Shown piece after piece: positions 35,057-43,829 of a DNA stretch of 64,000 nt; position 1 is the stretch's first letter, and the number at the start of each line of letters is the position of its first letter. The DNA comes from Flavobacterium resistens (GTDB taxonomy: Bacteria; Bacteroidota; Bacteroidia; Flavobacteriales; Flavobacteriaceae), in contig NZ_FXTA01000005.1 of the NCBI RefSeq assembly GCF_900182645.1, forward strand, positions 62,001 through 126,000, in the 5' to 3' direction. Under the pieces are notes generated by a model that made no database searches, was not told the DNA's origin, and saw only the letters and a program-made list of their open reading frames with translations. The position numbers and the translations under genes were made by a program.

Positions 35057-36616
35057 ATGGACATCATAACGATCATTATTGGTATTGTAGGAATTGCAGC
35101 AGGTTTTGCAATTGCTAAAATCATCGAAAAAAGTAATATTTCTAATCTAATCAAAAACGCTAAAAAAGAAGCAGCTTCCATTTTAAAAGATGCTAATTTA
35201 GAAGCTGAAAATATTAAAAAAGATAAAATCCTTCAGGCAAAAGAACGTTTTATCGAATTAAAATCAGAGCACGAACAAGTTATTTTAGCAAGAGACAAAA
35301 AAGTTGCTGAAGTAGAAAAACGTGTGCGCGATAAAGAATCTCAGGTTTCAAATGAACTTTCGAAAGCTAAAAAAGTAAACGATGATTTTGAAGCTAAGAC
35401 ACAAGAATTCAGCAATAAAATTGAGGTTTTAGACAAAAAACAAGCTGAAGTTGACAAATTACACAAAAGTCAATTACAGCAACTTGAAGTAATTTCAGGA
35501 TTATCTGCTGAAGAGGCAAAAGAGCAATTAGTTGAAGGCTTAAAAGCTGAAGCTAAAAGCAAAGCTATGTCGCATATTCAGGATACTATTGAAGAAGCTA
35601 AACTTACTGCACAACAGGAAGCTAAAAAAATCATTATCAATACCATTCAAAGAGTTGGAACGGAAGAGGCGGTTGAAAACTGCGTTTCTGTTTTTAACAT
35701 TGAATCTGATGATGTAAAAGGTAGAATTATTGGTCGTGAAGGACGTAACATTAGAGCTTTAGAATCTGCAACTGGTGTAGAAATTATTGTTGATGATACT
35801 CCTGAAGCTATTATCCTTTCTTGTTTTGATCCGGTTAGAAGAGAGATTGCTCGTTTGTCATTACACAAACTTGTAACTGATGGGCGTATTCACCCAGCAA
35901 GAATCGAAGAAGTTGTTGCTAAGACCGCAAAACAAATCGACGACGAAATTATTGAAGTTGGAAAACGTACTGTAATCGACTTAGGAATTCACGGATTACA
36001 CCCTGAATTGATTAAAGTTGTAGGAAGAATGAAATACCGTTCTTCTTACGGACAAAACTTATTACAGCACTCTAGAGAAGTTTCTAAACTTTGTGGTATC
36101 ATGGCTGCCGAATTAGGCTTAAATGTAAAACTGGCAAAAAGAGCTGGTTTACTTCATGATATTGGTAAAGTTCCAGATACAGAAAGTGATTTACCTCACG
36201 CTCTTTTAGGAATGCAATGGGCTGAAAAATATGGTGAGAAAGAAGAGGTATGCAACGCAATTGGAGCACACCACGACGAGATCGAAATGAAATCATTATT
36301 ATCACCTATTATTCAGGTTTGTGATGCCATTTCAGGTGCAAGACCAGGTGCAAGACGTCAGGTTCTTGATTCATACATTCAGCGTTTGAAAGATCTTGAA
36401 GAAGTTGCATACGGATTTAGCGGAGTTAAAAATGCTTACGCAATTCAGGCAGGTAGAGAACTTCGTGTAATTGTAGAAAGCGAAAAAGTTTCGGATGACA
36501 ATGCAGCAAATTTATCATTTGAGATTTCACAAAAAATACAAACTGAAATGACTTATCCAGGTCAGGTGAAAGTAACTGTAATCAGAGAAACAAGAGCAGT
36601 TAACATTGCGAAGTAA
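35057..36616 (+). CDS. rny: Ribonuclease Y
   Basis: Membrane-anchored endoribonuclease that starts mRNA decay. The 519-residue protein has an N-terminal membrane helix (about 3-22), a long coiled coil (about 30-190), a KH RNA-binding domain ([15 protein letters not shown], 222-236) and an HD nuclease domain ([11 protein letters not shown]367-D368; also HSREVSK and GAHHDEIE). All catalytic parts are intact. It follows the 6S RNA directly, with the start codon about 20 bases past the RNA terminator. A bidirectional terminator follows. Confidence 0.95.
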   Translation: MDIITIIIGIVGIAAGFAIAKIIEKSNISNLIKNAKKEAASILKDANLEAENIKKDKILQAKERFIELKSEHEQVILARDKKVAEVEKRVRDKESQVSNELSKAKKVNDDFEAKTQEFSNKIEVLDKKQAEVDKLHKSQLQQLEVISGLSAEEAKEQLVEGLKAEAKSKAMSHIQDTIEEAKLTAQQEAKKIIINTIQRVGTEEAVENCVSVFNIESDDVKGRIIGREGRNIRALESATGVEIIVDDTPEAIILSCFDPVRREIARLSLHKLVTDGRIHPARIEEVVAKTAKQIDDEIIEVGKRTVIDLGIHGLHPELIKVVGRMKYRSSYGQNLLQHSREVSKLCGIMAAELGLNVKLAKRAGLLHDIGKVPDTESDLPHALLGMQWAEKYGEKEEVCNAIGAHHDEIEMKSLLSPIIQVCDAISGARPGARRQVLDSYIQRLKDLEEVAYGFSGVKNAYAIQAGRELRVIVESEKVSDDNAANLSFEISQKIQTEMTYPGQVKVTVIRETRAVNIAK

Positions 36617-36636
36617 TTCTCTTTTAAACATAAATA

Positions 36637-36668
36637 ATAAAGGCTATCTGTTTAGATAGCCTTTATTA
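36637..36668. terminator. Bidirectional terminator
   Basis: Near-perfect stem AATAAAGGCTATCT / AGATAGCCTTTATT between convergent rny and the histidine kinase gene. Confidence 0.85.
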
Positions 36669-36694
36669 TTTTATAATTGTTTGAAAAAATGAAA

Positions 36695-38215
36695 TTACAA
36701 ATCGCCAAATATAATTTTAAAACTTGTCCCAACCCCCACTTCACTTTCAACACAAATACTTCCTTTCATGGCTTCGATTTGATTTCTGGTGATATATAAG
36801 CCAATTCCACGAGCATCTTCATGTTTATGGAACGTTTTATACATTCCGAATAAAAGATCGCCATGGATCGCTAAATCGATTCCTAAACCATTATCAGTAA
36901 TCTTCAACGATTTGTAACCATCAGGTTCAATCGCAAAATCAAAAATAATCAAAGGATCACGATCCGGATGTGCATATTTAATTGCATTTGTTGTAAAATT
37001 CAGCAAAACACTTTCAAGATACGCCGGATTAAAATTAATGGTCAAATAATTCGGTACATTATTTACTATCGTAACGTTTTTTCGCTTATCATAACCTTTG
37101 ATTGTGGCAATTGTTTTTTCAATATATTCACAAAGCTTCAAGGGAACAACCGCGATATTGATATTGCTTTGGGTTTTTACAATTTGTGTTAAATTTGAGA
37201 TTGTGTCATTCAAATCATTCGAAACGGTCCTTAAATGAACCAACATTTCGCTTATGGTTTGTTTATCTACATCGGCATCTATAAAGTCTAAAATTGATTT
37301 TATATTACCAGCCTGAGTATTTAGATTGTGTGAAACAATATGCGAAAAATTCAGCAACCGGCTATTTTGATCACTGTATAGCTTCATTGTTTTTAAAAGC
37401 TCCAGTTCTTTTTCTTTTTGCTGAGAAACATCGGTATGTGTGCCGATTACTCGCAAAGGCTTGCCATTTTCATCACGTTTAATCACTTTTCCGCGATCGA
37501 GAATCCATTTATAATTCCCACTTGAAGTCATTACCCGATGGTAATTTTCATAATATGGAATCTTGTTATCAAAATGCTCATGAATATCTGAATAATATTT
37601 TGGAAGATCGTCAGGATGAACAATTTTGTCCCAACGTTCCGGATCGTCAAAAACATCTGTTGATTCTAGTTCTAAAATTTTAAGCGAAAGCGAAGAATAA
37701 AAAACCTGATTGGTCACCATGTCCCAATCCCAAATTCCAACTGTAGAAGCGTCTAAAGCAAACTGAAAACGTTCTTCGGATATTCGAAGCCTTTCTTCTT
37801 TATCTTTTAAATCTGTAATATCAGAAACATGACCAAAAAAACTCACATTTCCATCAGCAGATAATTCCGTTTTTGAAGCTACTTTAAACCAGCGAAGTCC
37901 TTTTTTTGGCAAAACTGCTCTAAACTCAACTTCCCAAGGCTTAATTTCTTTTCGTGCTTTAACTAAAGACTGAAAAAACAAATCACGATCCTGCGGAAAA
38001 ATTCTATCGTAGACAATAAATTTAATATCGTTAGTAAATTCTTTTGCAGAAATCTCAAAAATATCATCAGCCGATTTGCTGACAAGGGGAAAAGAATAGT
38101 TGTTATTGTTATCGATTACAAATTGAAAAAGCAAATCAGGCATTTCAGCCAACAATTTTTTGTAAAAATTATTTACTTCCAGACAATCTTCATTTCCATA
38201 CAAATCAAAAACCAT
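36695..38215 (-). CDS. PAS domain sensor histidine kinase
   Basis: A 506-residue soluble kinase, with no membrane helix. Two PAS domains (about 15-135 and 145-265; the second has ALDASTVGIWDWDMVTNQVFYS and a PAC tail RVIGTHTDVSQQKEKE) precede a histidine-containing region (FSHIVSHNLNTQAGNI, about 295-310) and an ATPase domain with N box NFTTNAIKYAH, G1 DNGLGID and G2 GIGLYI. The H box has NLNTQ where most kinases have DLRTP. I use ATG 38215; the 38233 start is a TTG. No response regulator is adjacent. Cytoplasmic signal unknown. Confidence 0.88.
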   Translation of the reverse strand: MVFDLYGNEDCLEVNNFYKKLLAEMPDLLFQFVIDNNNNYSFPLVSKSADDIFEISAKEFTNDIKFIVYDRIFPQDRDLFFQSLVKARKEIKPWEVEFRAVLPKKGLRWFKVASKTELSADGNVSFFGHVSDITDLKDKEERLRISEERFQFALDASTVGIWDWDMVTNQVFYSSLSLKILELESTDVFDDPERWDKIVHPDDLPKYYSDIHEHFDNKIPYYENYHRVMTSSGNYKWILDRGKVIKRDENGKPLRVIGTHTDVSQQKEKELELLKTMKLYSDQNSRLLNFSHIVSHNLNTQAGNIKSILDFIDADVDKQTISEMLVHLRTVSNDLNDTISNLTQIVKTQSNINIAVVPLKLCEYIEKTIATIKGYDKRKNVTIVNNVPNYLTINFNPAYLESVLLNFTTNAIKYAHPDRDPLIIFDFAIEPDGYKSLKITDNGLGIDLAIHGDLLFGMYKTFHKHEDARGIGLYITRNQIEAMKGSICVESEVGVGTSFKIIFGDL

Positions 38216-38358
38216 ATAATAACATTTATGCAAAATTGAGTCATTTTTGCCTCTTAAATCATTAAACGCGCAGTTCGTCGATTTTATTTGCTTTTAGTAG
38301 AAATTATCATACAATATATTAATTTTTGAAATAAAAATTAGCTTTAAAGCAAAAAAAA

Positions 38359-39255
38359 TCACTTTCTTGGATGAAAAGTATGCATTACTTCCTTTAAAAA
38401 ACTTCGGTCCAAATGCACATAAATTTCGGTTGTTGTAATCGATTCATGACCGAGCATTAATTGAATTGATCTTAAGTCGGCGCCATTTTCTAAAAGATGC
38501 GTCGCGAAAGAATGACGCAATGTATGCGGACTAATATTTTTATGCAAACCAACTCTTACTGCCAAATCTTTTATGATAGTAAAAATCATAGCACGGGTAA
38601 GCTGATTTCCTCGTCGGTTTAAAAACAATGTATCTTCAAATCCTTTTTTTATAATCAAATTAGGGCGCACTTCATCTTTATAAATTTCAATGTACTTTTT
38701 GGTTAGTTTTCCAATTGGCACAAAACGTTCTTTATTTCCTTTTCCTGTAATTTTTATAAACCCTTCATCAAAATATAAATCCGATATTTTTAATGTCGTT
38801 AATTCTGAAACACGAAGACCGCAACCATACAAGGTTTCAAGTATTGCCCGATTTCGTTCTCCTTCATTCGAACTTAGATCAATCGCTGCGATTAAGGCGT
38901 CTATTTCTTCAACAGATAAAGTATCAGGTAATTTTCTCCCAGTTTTTGGACTTTCGATTAATTCCAGAGGATTATCATTTCTATAATCTTCAAAGATTAA
39001 ATAATTAAAAAAGCTCTTCAACCCCGAAATTATTCTGGCCTGTGAACGCGGATTTACTTCTTTTGCAACCGAATAAATAAACTGTTGCAAAGTTTCATCT
39101 GAAATTTTTACTGGAGAAACCTCAATCTTATTTTGCTCTAAAAAAAGGCATAACCGCTCTATATCAAAGCCATAGTTTTCGATTGTGTTTTTAGATAAGC
39201 CTCTTTCAATTCGCAAATACGATTGATAATCTTTTATATATCGGTCCCAATTCAT
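38359..39255 (-). CDS. xerD: Tyrosine recombinase XerD
   Basis: Acts with XerC at dif to resolve chromosome dimers. The 298-residue protein has the N-terminal SAM-like DNA-binding domain (1-100) and a full catalytic set: Arg148 (CGLRVSEL), a lysine in GKGNKERFVP (172 or 175), His244-xx-Arg247 (SPHTLRHSF), His270 (LGH) and Tyr279 (EIYVHLD). The gene is complete and stands alone between the kinase and an accessory patch; no attachment-site repeat was seen next to it, so a phage integrase is unlikely. Confidence 0.92.
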   Translation of the reverse strand: MNWDRYIKDYQSYLRIERGLSKNTIENYGFDIERLCLFLEQNKIEVSPVKISDETLQQFIYSVAKEVNPRSQARIISGLKSFFNYLIFEDYRNDNPLELIESPKTGRKLPDTLSVEEIDALIAAIDLSSNEGERNRAILETLYGCGLRVSELTTLKISDLYFDEGFIKITGKGNKERFVPIGKLTKKYIEIYKDEVRPNLIIKKGFEDTLFLNRRGNQLTRAMIFTIIKDLAVRVGLHKNISPHTLRHSFATHLLENGADLRSIQLMLGHESITTTEIYVHLDRSFLKEVMHTFHPRK

Positions 39256-39284
39256 AATTACAAAGTAAATACTTTTTAGAAATA

Positions 39285-39317
39285 AAAAAACCTTCCTGAA
39301 ATTAAGAGGAAGGTTTT
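39285..39317 (-). terminator. Terminator of the 512-residue lipoprotein gene
   Basis: Stem AAAACCTTCCT / AGGAAGGTTTT on the minus strand with T-run. A sister hairpin with the same ACCTTCC stem ends the barrel gene at 41018. Confidence 0.8.
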
Positions 39318-39339
39318 AATCACAATTATAAAAACAATT

Positions 39340-40878
39340 CTATTGTACACGAATAGGCTCTACTGTAATAGAATATAGACCTGAACTATACTCCCTAGTT
39401 GTATACGTATTAGGTTGCCTACTAATAATCACATTATCTGCAAAATTCACTATAACATCTCCAAGCAAGTCATTTCCTTGCGTAAAAGTTCTTTGTACTG
39501 TACTGGTTGTATTAACTTTTTGACTAGTACCATACTTAAGTCCAATTTTTACATATTCTTGAATACTGCCACTTACTTCAACTCCAAAATTAGATGCAAA
39601 TTCAACTGCTCTTGACTCTGTCAAAACTGTTGTTTCCGTTAAATCCATCTCTTCTATATCTATTTTTATCGTAGATGCATATTGATCTAAGTCCCAATTA
39701 AAAATTGGGATATTAAGATTCATTTTTTTAAATCCATTTAGCCTTCTTTCATATACAGTAATATGCTTCATAACATAATTAAAATCGAACAAATCTTGAA
39801 CTCTTGCATTGAAATATTTTATTATTTCTGATCCAACTCCATTTTTACCATTTACTATTATGCGAATCTTAAATTCGTAATTACCTCCAGTCCAAGATGT
39901 AATTGATGCCCCAATATTACCGCTAATAGCTTTAACTGGTAAGTTAGGATCACCTGTCTGGTCACTTATTTTGTCATGAGCTGATGCCAAATCTCCCTCT
40001 AAAGAAAATGTTTTTATTGTTTCTTGAAAATCATATTTAAATGGACCTTTTGGTGTATTGGGTGTTATACCATAATATATATAATCCCTCTGCCAACCAT
40101 CTACATTCAGAGCAGTATAAGTATTAAATGCTGTTACTACAGTCGGGTCTAATGCTGGAATAACAACTATACGAGCAGTATTATTTATTTTTTTAGAGCC
40201 ATCAAAACAATCATCTAAGAATTTATAACTTGTTCCATTAATAACAGCAACACTATTAGTCTTAAGATTTTTATTCGTAGAATTATTATTTATCACTATT
40301 CGCTCATTGTCTTTTAAAACAATAACAGGAAAAGAAGGAATATATTGAGCTTTAATAATTTCCTCAGAACCATCCAAATTAATGATTGGAACGTCATTAG
40401 ATGTATGTAAGCTTATTGCTACTTTTGGGATTTGATTTTGTGTGTCCCATAATTTTGCAGAAAAAGAATTTTCTGGTAATTCTGGAACCAAGATTGTTAA
40501 AGTTGGATTGTTTAATTCAATTTTATTTAGTAAGTCCTCATTACCTAGATTCTGAAGAATACTTTGTCTCACAGTCAAATTGTTTTCTAATTTCTCATCT
40601 TTAATCATTTGATATAAAACTTCATAATCATTATCAAACATTTTTAAAGATTCATTTTTAATTAAATCTCGTAAAGATTTACTTTCACTTAAAGATTTAA
40701 CTAAAGCTTTTCCAAATTCTCGTTTTAGATTAGAATTTGAATCATACAAATTATTTACTTCTAATTTGGCATTTTCCTTATTTGACTGACCAGAAGCATT
40801 TTCGCTTTGCTCATCACAAGCTGAAAAAACTGTCAAACAGAGCACACTCAACATTAACATTTTAGAATTTCTTTTCAT
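39340..40878 (-). CDS. Large uncharacterised lipoprotein, beta-rich C-terminal part
   Basis: A 512-residue predicted lipoprotein: signal peptide ending VFSAC with lipidated cysteine at about 20, then an acidic Ser/Asn linker. The N-terminal half (about 40-200) is helical then beta (NPTLTILVPELPENSFSAKLW); this part faintly recalls DUF3103, not confirmed. The middle mentions DGWQRDYIYYGI, and the C-terminal 110 residues are rich in Ser/Thr/Gly with alternating strands (EVSGSIQEYVKIGLKYGT then NTTSTVQRTFTQGNDLLG), like an amphipathic hairpin. It is very AT-rich with many ATA codons, unlike its neighbours, hinting at transfer. Function unknown. Confidence 0.68.
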   Translation of the reverse strand: MKRNSKMLMLSVLCLTVFSACDEQSENASGQSNKENAKLEVNNLYDSNSNLKREFGKALVKSLSESKSLRDLIKNESLKMFDNDYEVLYQMIKDEKLENNLTVRQSILQNLGNEDLLNKIELNNPTLTILVPELPENSFSAKLWDTQNQIPKVAISLHTSNDVPIINLDGSEEIIKAQYIPSFPVIVLKDNERIVINNNSTNKNLKTNSVAVINGTSYKFLDDCFDGSKKINNTARIVVIPALDPTVVTAFNTYTALNVDGWQRDYIYYGITPNTPKGPFKYDFQETIKTFSLEGDLASAHDKISDQTGDPNLPVKAISGNIGASITSWTGGNYEFKIRIIVNGKNGVGSEIIKYFNARVQDLFDFNYVMKHITVYERRLNGFKKMNLNIPIFNWDLDQYASTIKIDIEEMDLTETTVLTESRAVEFASNFGVEVSGSIQEYVKIGLKYGTSQKVNTTSTVQRTFTQGNDLLGDVIVNFADNVIISRQPNTYTTREYSSGLYSITVEPIRVQ

Positions 40879-40967
40879 ATATAATAATCTTAGTGGTTAA
40901 AATTATACAATTATAGTAAAAAAACTACAATTAAATATAAAAACAAAAGAAAAAACTTTCAAAAACA

Positions 40968-40998
40968 AAAAAACCTTCCTAATTATGGGAAGGTTTTG
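40968..40998 (-). terminator. Terminator of the barrel gene at 41018
   Basis: Stem AAAACCTTCC / GGAAGGTTTT with an eight-base loop; T-run on the minus strand. Confidence 0.85.
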
Positions 40999-41017
40999 AT
41001 TGTTTATAATTTAAAAA

Positions 41018-41527
41018 CTAAAATTTATAGTTAAAACCTAAATTCAATGAAGAAAGTGTTCCATCATTAGAAATTGATTTATAAGCAAGAAACAATTCAA
41101 TTTTAGGGTTTTGATATCCAAATTTTGGCTGATATAAAAAACCTCCATCTGCATCTCCACTACCTGCATAAATTGCGTAACCCAAATCTCCTCCAACAAA
41201 TAAATTTTCTGTTAAAGAATATTGCGCCGTTCCAGCAATTGGAATAAACCCTGCATTTGGAGCTGTCAAGTCACCACTAAGACCCATGCCAAAATCATAA
41301 TGCTGACTTTTGCCAATAAACGTAGTATATCCTGTAGTTGCACCTGCGCTAAATTTATCGGACACATTCCAAAGATAGGCCGCATCAGCACCCAAATTTA
41401 CAGAATATGCATCCCCAGCATCACCTAGAGGTATACCAACATGAGCTCCAATTTTAAAATGTCCTTCCTGAGCATTTGCAAAAGAAAATGCCATAACTGC
41501 AACTGCAGATAAAATAATTTTTTTCAT
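41018..41527 (-). CDS. Small outer-membrane beta-barrel protein
   Basis: A 169-residue precursor: signal peptide ending FANAQ, then eight or so amphipathic strands (HFKIGAHVGIPLGDAG, YSVNLGADAAYLWNVSDKFSAGATTGYT, LSLNLGFNYKF) with Gly-rich turns and a final strand ending in Phe, as in OmpW/OmpA-like barrels. The signal peptide MKKIILSAVAVMAFSF is nearly the same as that of the barrel at 41840, so they are related by duplication. A -7 box TATATTTG lies at 41559-41566 on the minus strand. Function unknown. Confidence 0.8.
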   Translation of the reverse strand: MKKIILSAVAVMAFSFANAQEGHFKIGAHVGIPLGDAGDAYSVNLGADAAYLWNVSDKFSAGATTGYTTFIGKSQHYDFGMGLSGDLTAPNAGFIPIAGTAQYSLTENLFVGGDLGYAIYAGSGDADGGFLYQPKFGYQNPKIELFLAYKSISNDGTLSSLNLGFNYKF

Positions 41528-41652
41528 TACAATTTATTTTTGGTTAAAATTAATGGACCAAATATAGAAGCACCATAACGAAAAACCTTACGTAAAAACG
41601 TAAATGCAAAATTTCTTTATGAAGTTTTTAAAATTTGATTGAAATTCAAACC

Positions 41653-41745
41653 TCAGTTTGCTCCTAATTTAACTTTTTGAGCATTCGCAAATCCATATAT
41701 TACAACTGTAAAAGCAGATGAAAATATTTTTTTTATTCTTATCAT
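41653..41745 (-). pseudogene. Decayed barrel gene: signal-peptide remnant
   Basis: A 30-codon frame reads MIRIKKIFSSAFTVVIYGF then ANAQKVKLGAN and stops at TGA (41653-41655). It aligns with the first 28 or so residues of the neighbouring barrels (MKKIILSAVAVMAFSFANAQ at 41527, MKKIILSAITVMAFAFSNAQ at 42412), including the cleavage site NAQ, but nothing barrel-like follows in any frame before the next gene. It is best read as the start of a third paralogue whose body was deleted. It lies in the 312-base gap between the two intact copies. Confidence 0.7.
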
Positions 41746-41790
41746 TTTTTTGTTTGTTCAAATTAATTAACAGAAAAATAATATAAGGAG

Positions 41791-41823
41791 AAAAAAAAAG
41801 CCTCCTGATTAGGAGGCTTTTTA
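41791..41823 (-). terminator. Terminator of the barrel gene at 41840
   Basis: Stem AAAAAGCCTCCT / AGGAGGCTTTTT with a GATT loop; T-run on the minus strand. Confidence 0.85.
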
Positions 41824-41839
41824 AATATAATTTGAACAA

Positions 41840-42412
41840 TTATTTGAATTTATATGCTAATGTCAAGGCCAAAACACTATTTTTTGGGCTGTCGTAATAT
41901 TCTTCAATATCATCAACTTCATAATCCGCAATATTAGATAAACCAACTGTATAACGAAGATTTACAGAAACATTATCTGTAAAATTATAACCAGCTCCAA
42001 AATTGAACCCAGTATCTACCGATTTATACCAATCTTTAATATCTTCACCTTCACTTTTTGCTGAAACTAAAAATCCTAATTGAGGACCTCCTTCTACAGT
42101 AAATTGCTTTGTAATATAAAATTTAGCTAAAACTGGGACATTGATATAATTTAATTTTCTATCGATATTTAAATTGTCCAATTTTGCTCCTTGAGTAGAA
42201 AACAACACCTCTGGTTGGATTGATAATCTGTCAATAATTTTAATCTCAGCAAAACCTCCAACTTGAAAGCCAACCAAAGACTTAGTGTCCCAATAATTTC
42301 CTCCGGCAAAACTCGTAATATTAAGACCTCCTTTTATTCCAAACCTAGTTTCCTGAGCATTACTAAATGCAAAAGCCATTACTGTAATGGCAGATAAAAT
42401 AATTTTTTTCAT
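41840..42412 (-). CDS. PorT-like outer-membrane beta-barrel protein
   Basis: A 190-residue precursor with signal peptide ending FSNAQ, then an eight-strand PorT/OMP_b-brl_2-type barrel: ETRFGIKGGLNITSFAG, LVGFQVGGFAEIKIIDRLSIQPEVLFSTQGAK, NYINVPVLAKFYITKQFTVEGGPQLGFLVSAK, ending LALTLAYKFK. This is one of the most common small barrel families in the phylum, without a known general role. A -7 box (TATATTTG, minus strand) lies at 42445-42452. It is paralogous to the plus-strand copy at 42654. Confidence 0.85.
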   Translation of the reverse strand: MKKIILSAITVMAFAFSNAQETRFGIKGGLNITSFAGGNYWDTKSLVGFQVGGFAEIKIIDRLSIQPEVLFSTQGAKLDNLNIDRKLNYINVPVLAKFYITKQFTVEGGPQLGFLVSAKSEGEDIKDWYKSVDTGFNFGAGYNFTDNVSVNLRYTVGLSNIADYEVDDIEEYYDSPKNSVLALTLAYKFK

Positions 42413-42653
42413 TCTAATTTGTTTTGGGTTAAAATTTAATAAATCAAATATAAAAATTTACCTATTAAAAATAAAATAGGTTTTTAACAAATAAATTAGT
42501 ACTCTTAATTAGAACCATAAAAAATTAAAAAAATATCATATACGTGAGAATTTTGATAATTTTTAAAAGCAGAATGTAAAACAATAAAAGTCAAATAATG
42601 TAGTTTTGAATTGTAGATAACATAATAAATACCAATTTTTAAAAGACATTTTT

Positions 42654-43220
42654 ATGAAAAAACTATTTTTAGCAGCTGTAATGTTCTTAGCAGCATCAAC
42701 TGCAATACACGCACAATTATTAAAAATCGGGGTTAAGGCTGGGGTTAACTTTGCAAGTCAGCCTGGTGATGCATCATTAAATGGTGTGGCATTTGATAAA
42801 GATGGAATCACGAGCTTTCATGCTGGTCTAGTAGCTGAAGTGAAATTATTAGAAAAATTTGCGATTCAGCCAGAGCTTTTATATTCTACACAAGGAGCAA
42901 CTTATAAATTTGCAGATGCTCAGGAAGATTTTAAAAATGAATTAGCTTATTTGTCAATTCCTGTAATGGCAAAAATTTATATGACAAAATCATTAAGTTT
43001 AGAGGTTGGTCCGCAGGCTTCATTTTTATTAAGTCAAAAAAATGATGTACGATTTGACGATGCTAACACATTTGACTTTGCTCTTAATGCAGGTTTAGGG
43101 TTAAAACTTACAGAAAGCATTTTTCTTCAAGGACGTTACAGTTTAGGATTAACAGATGCTTCTCCAAATGCAGATGTTAGAAATTCAGTAGTTCAACTTT
43201 CTGCAGGATTCATGTTCTAA
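42654..43220 (+). CDS. PorT-like outer-membrane beta-barrel protein
   Basis: A 188-residue precursor with signal peptide ending AIHAQ and the same barrel plan as the divergent neighbour: LLKIGVKAGVNFASQPGD, HAGLVAEVKLLEKFAIQPELLYSTQGAT, AYLSIPVMAKIYMTKSLSLEVGPQASFLLSQK, final strand VVQLSAGFMF. The shared IQPELLYSTQGA and VGPQ blocks show common descent. A possible -7 box TAGTTTTG is at 42601-42608. A terminator follows. Confidence 0.85.
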   Translation: MKKLFLAAVMFLAASTAIHAQLLKIGVKAGVNFASQPGDASLNGVAFDKDGITSFHAGLVAEVKLLEKFAIQPELLYSTQGATYKFADAQEDFKNELAYLSIPVMAKIYMTKSLSLEVGPQASFLLSQKNDVRFDDANTFDFALNAGLGLKLTESIFLQGRYSLGLTDASPNADVRNSVVQLSAGFMF

Positions 43221-43241
43221 AAATATTTCACATACTTTTAT

Positions 43242-43276
43242 AAAAACCGCTCTATTAATTAGTGCGGTTTTTTTAT
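43242..43276 (+). terminator. Terminator after the barrel gene
   Basis: Stem AAAACCGC(TC)TA / TA(G)TGCGGTTTT with T-run. Confidence 0.75.
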
Positions 43277-43346
43277 TTTTACATACTTGTGAATTGTTTT
43301 CTGTAAAATGTAAAATGATTCAATACTTTAATTTAATTAAACACTT

Positions 43347-43760
43347 ATGAAAATCTGCATTATCAACGGACCCAATTTAAATCTTTTAGGAAAAAGAGAA
43401 CCAGAAGTTTATGGAAGCCAAACTTTTGAAGATTATTTTGAAACGTTGAAAGAGAAATTTCCAAACGTTGAGCTTTCTTATTATCAAAGCAATATTGAAG
43501 GCGAATTGATTGGCAAAATTCAGGAAGTTGGATTTTCATTTGATGGAATTATTCTGAACGCCGGCGCATATACACACACTTCTATAGGCTTAGGAGATGC
43601 GATGAAAGCGGTTACAACTCCTGTAATCGAAGTTCATATTTCGAATACTTATGCACGAGAAAGTTTCAGACATCAATCGTATTTATCTGGAAATGCAAAA
43701 GGTGTTATTTTAGGTTTCGGTCTCAAAAGCTATGAATTAGCTATTCAATCTTTTCTGTAA
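43347..43760 (+). CDS. aroQ: 3-dehydroquinate dehydratase, type II
   Basis: Third step of the shikimate pathway. The 137-residue protein is a standard type II enzyme: IINGPNLNLLGKREPEVYG (about 4-22, with the essential Arg and Tyr), SNIEGELIGKIQ, ILNAGAYTHTSIGLGDA and the histidine motif EVHISNTYARESFRHQSYLS (about 97-116). No deviation seen. It is transcribed away from the barrel genes. Confidence 0.96.
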   Translation: MKICIINGPNLNLLGKREPEVYGSQTFEDYFETLKEKFPNVELSYYQSNIEGELIGKIQEVGFSFDGIILNAGAYTHTSIGLGDAMKAVTTPVIEVHISNTYARESFRHQSYLSGNAKGVILGFGLKSYELAIQSFL

Positions 43761-43829
43761 AGCATTTTTAACAAATTATTAATAAGCTCAGATTCAAGTT
43801 ATTCTATTTTTGTAAGATAAACCACTTAC

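Noticed and set aside
38359-39255. Phage or island integrase
   Set aside because: Length and motifs match XerD, and no attachment-site repeat or tRNA is next to it.
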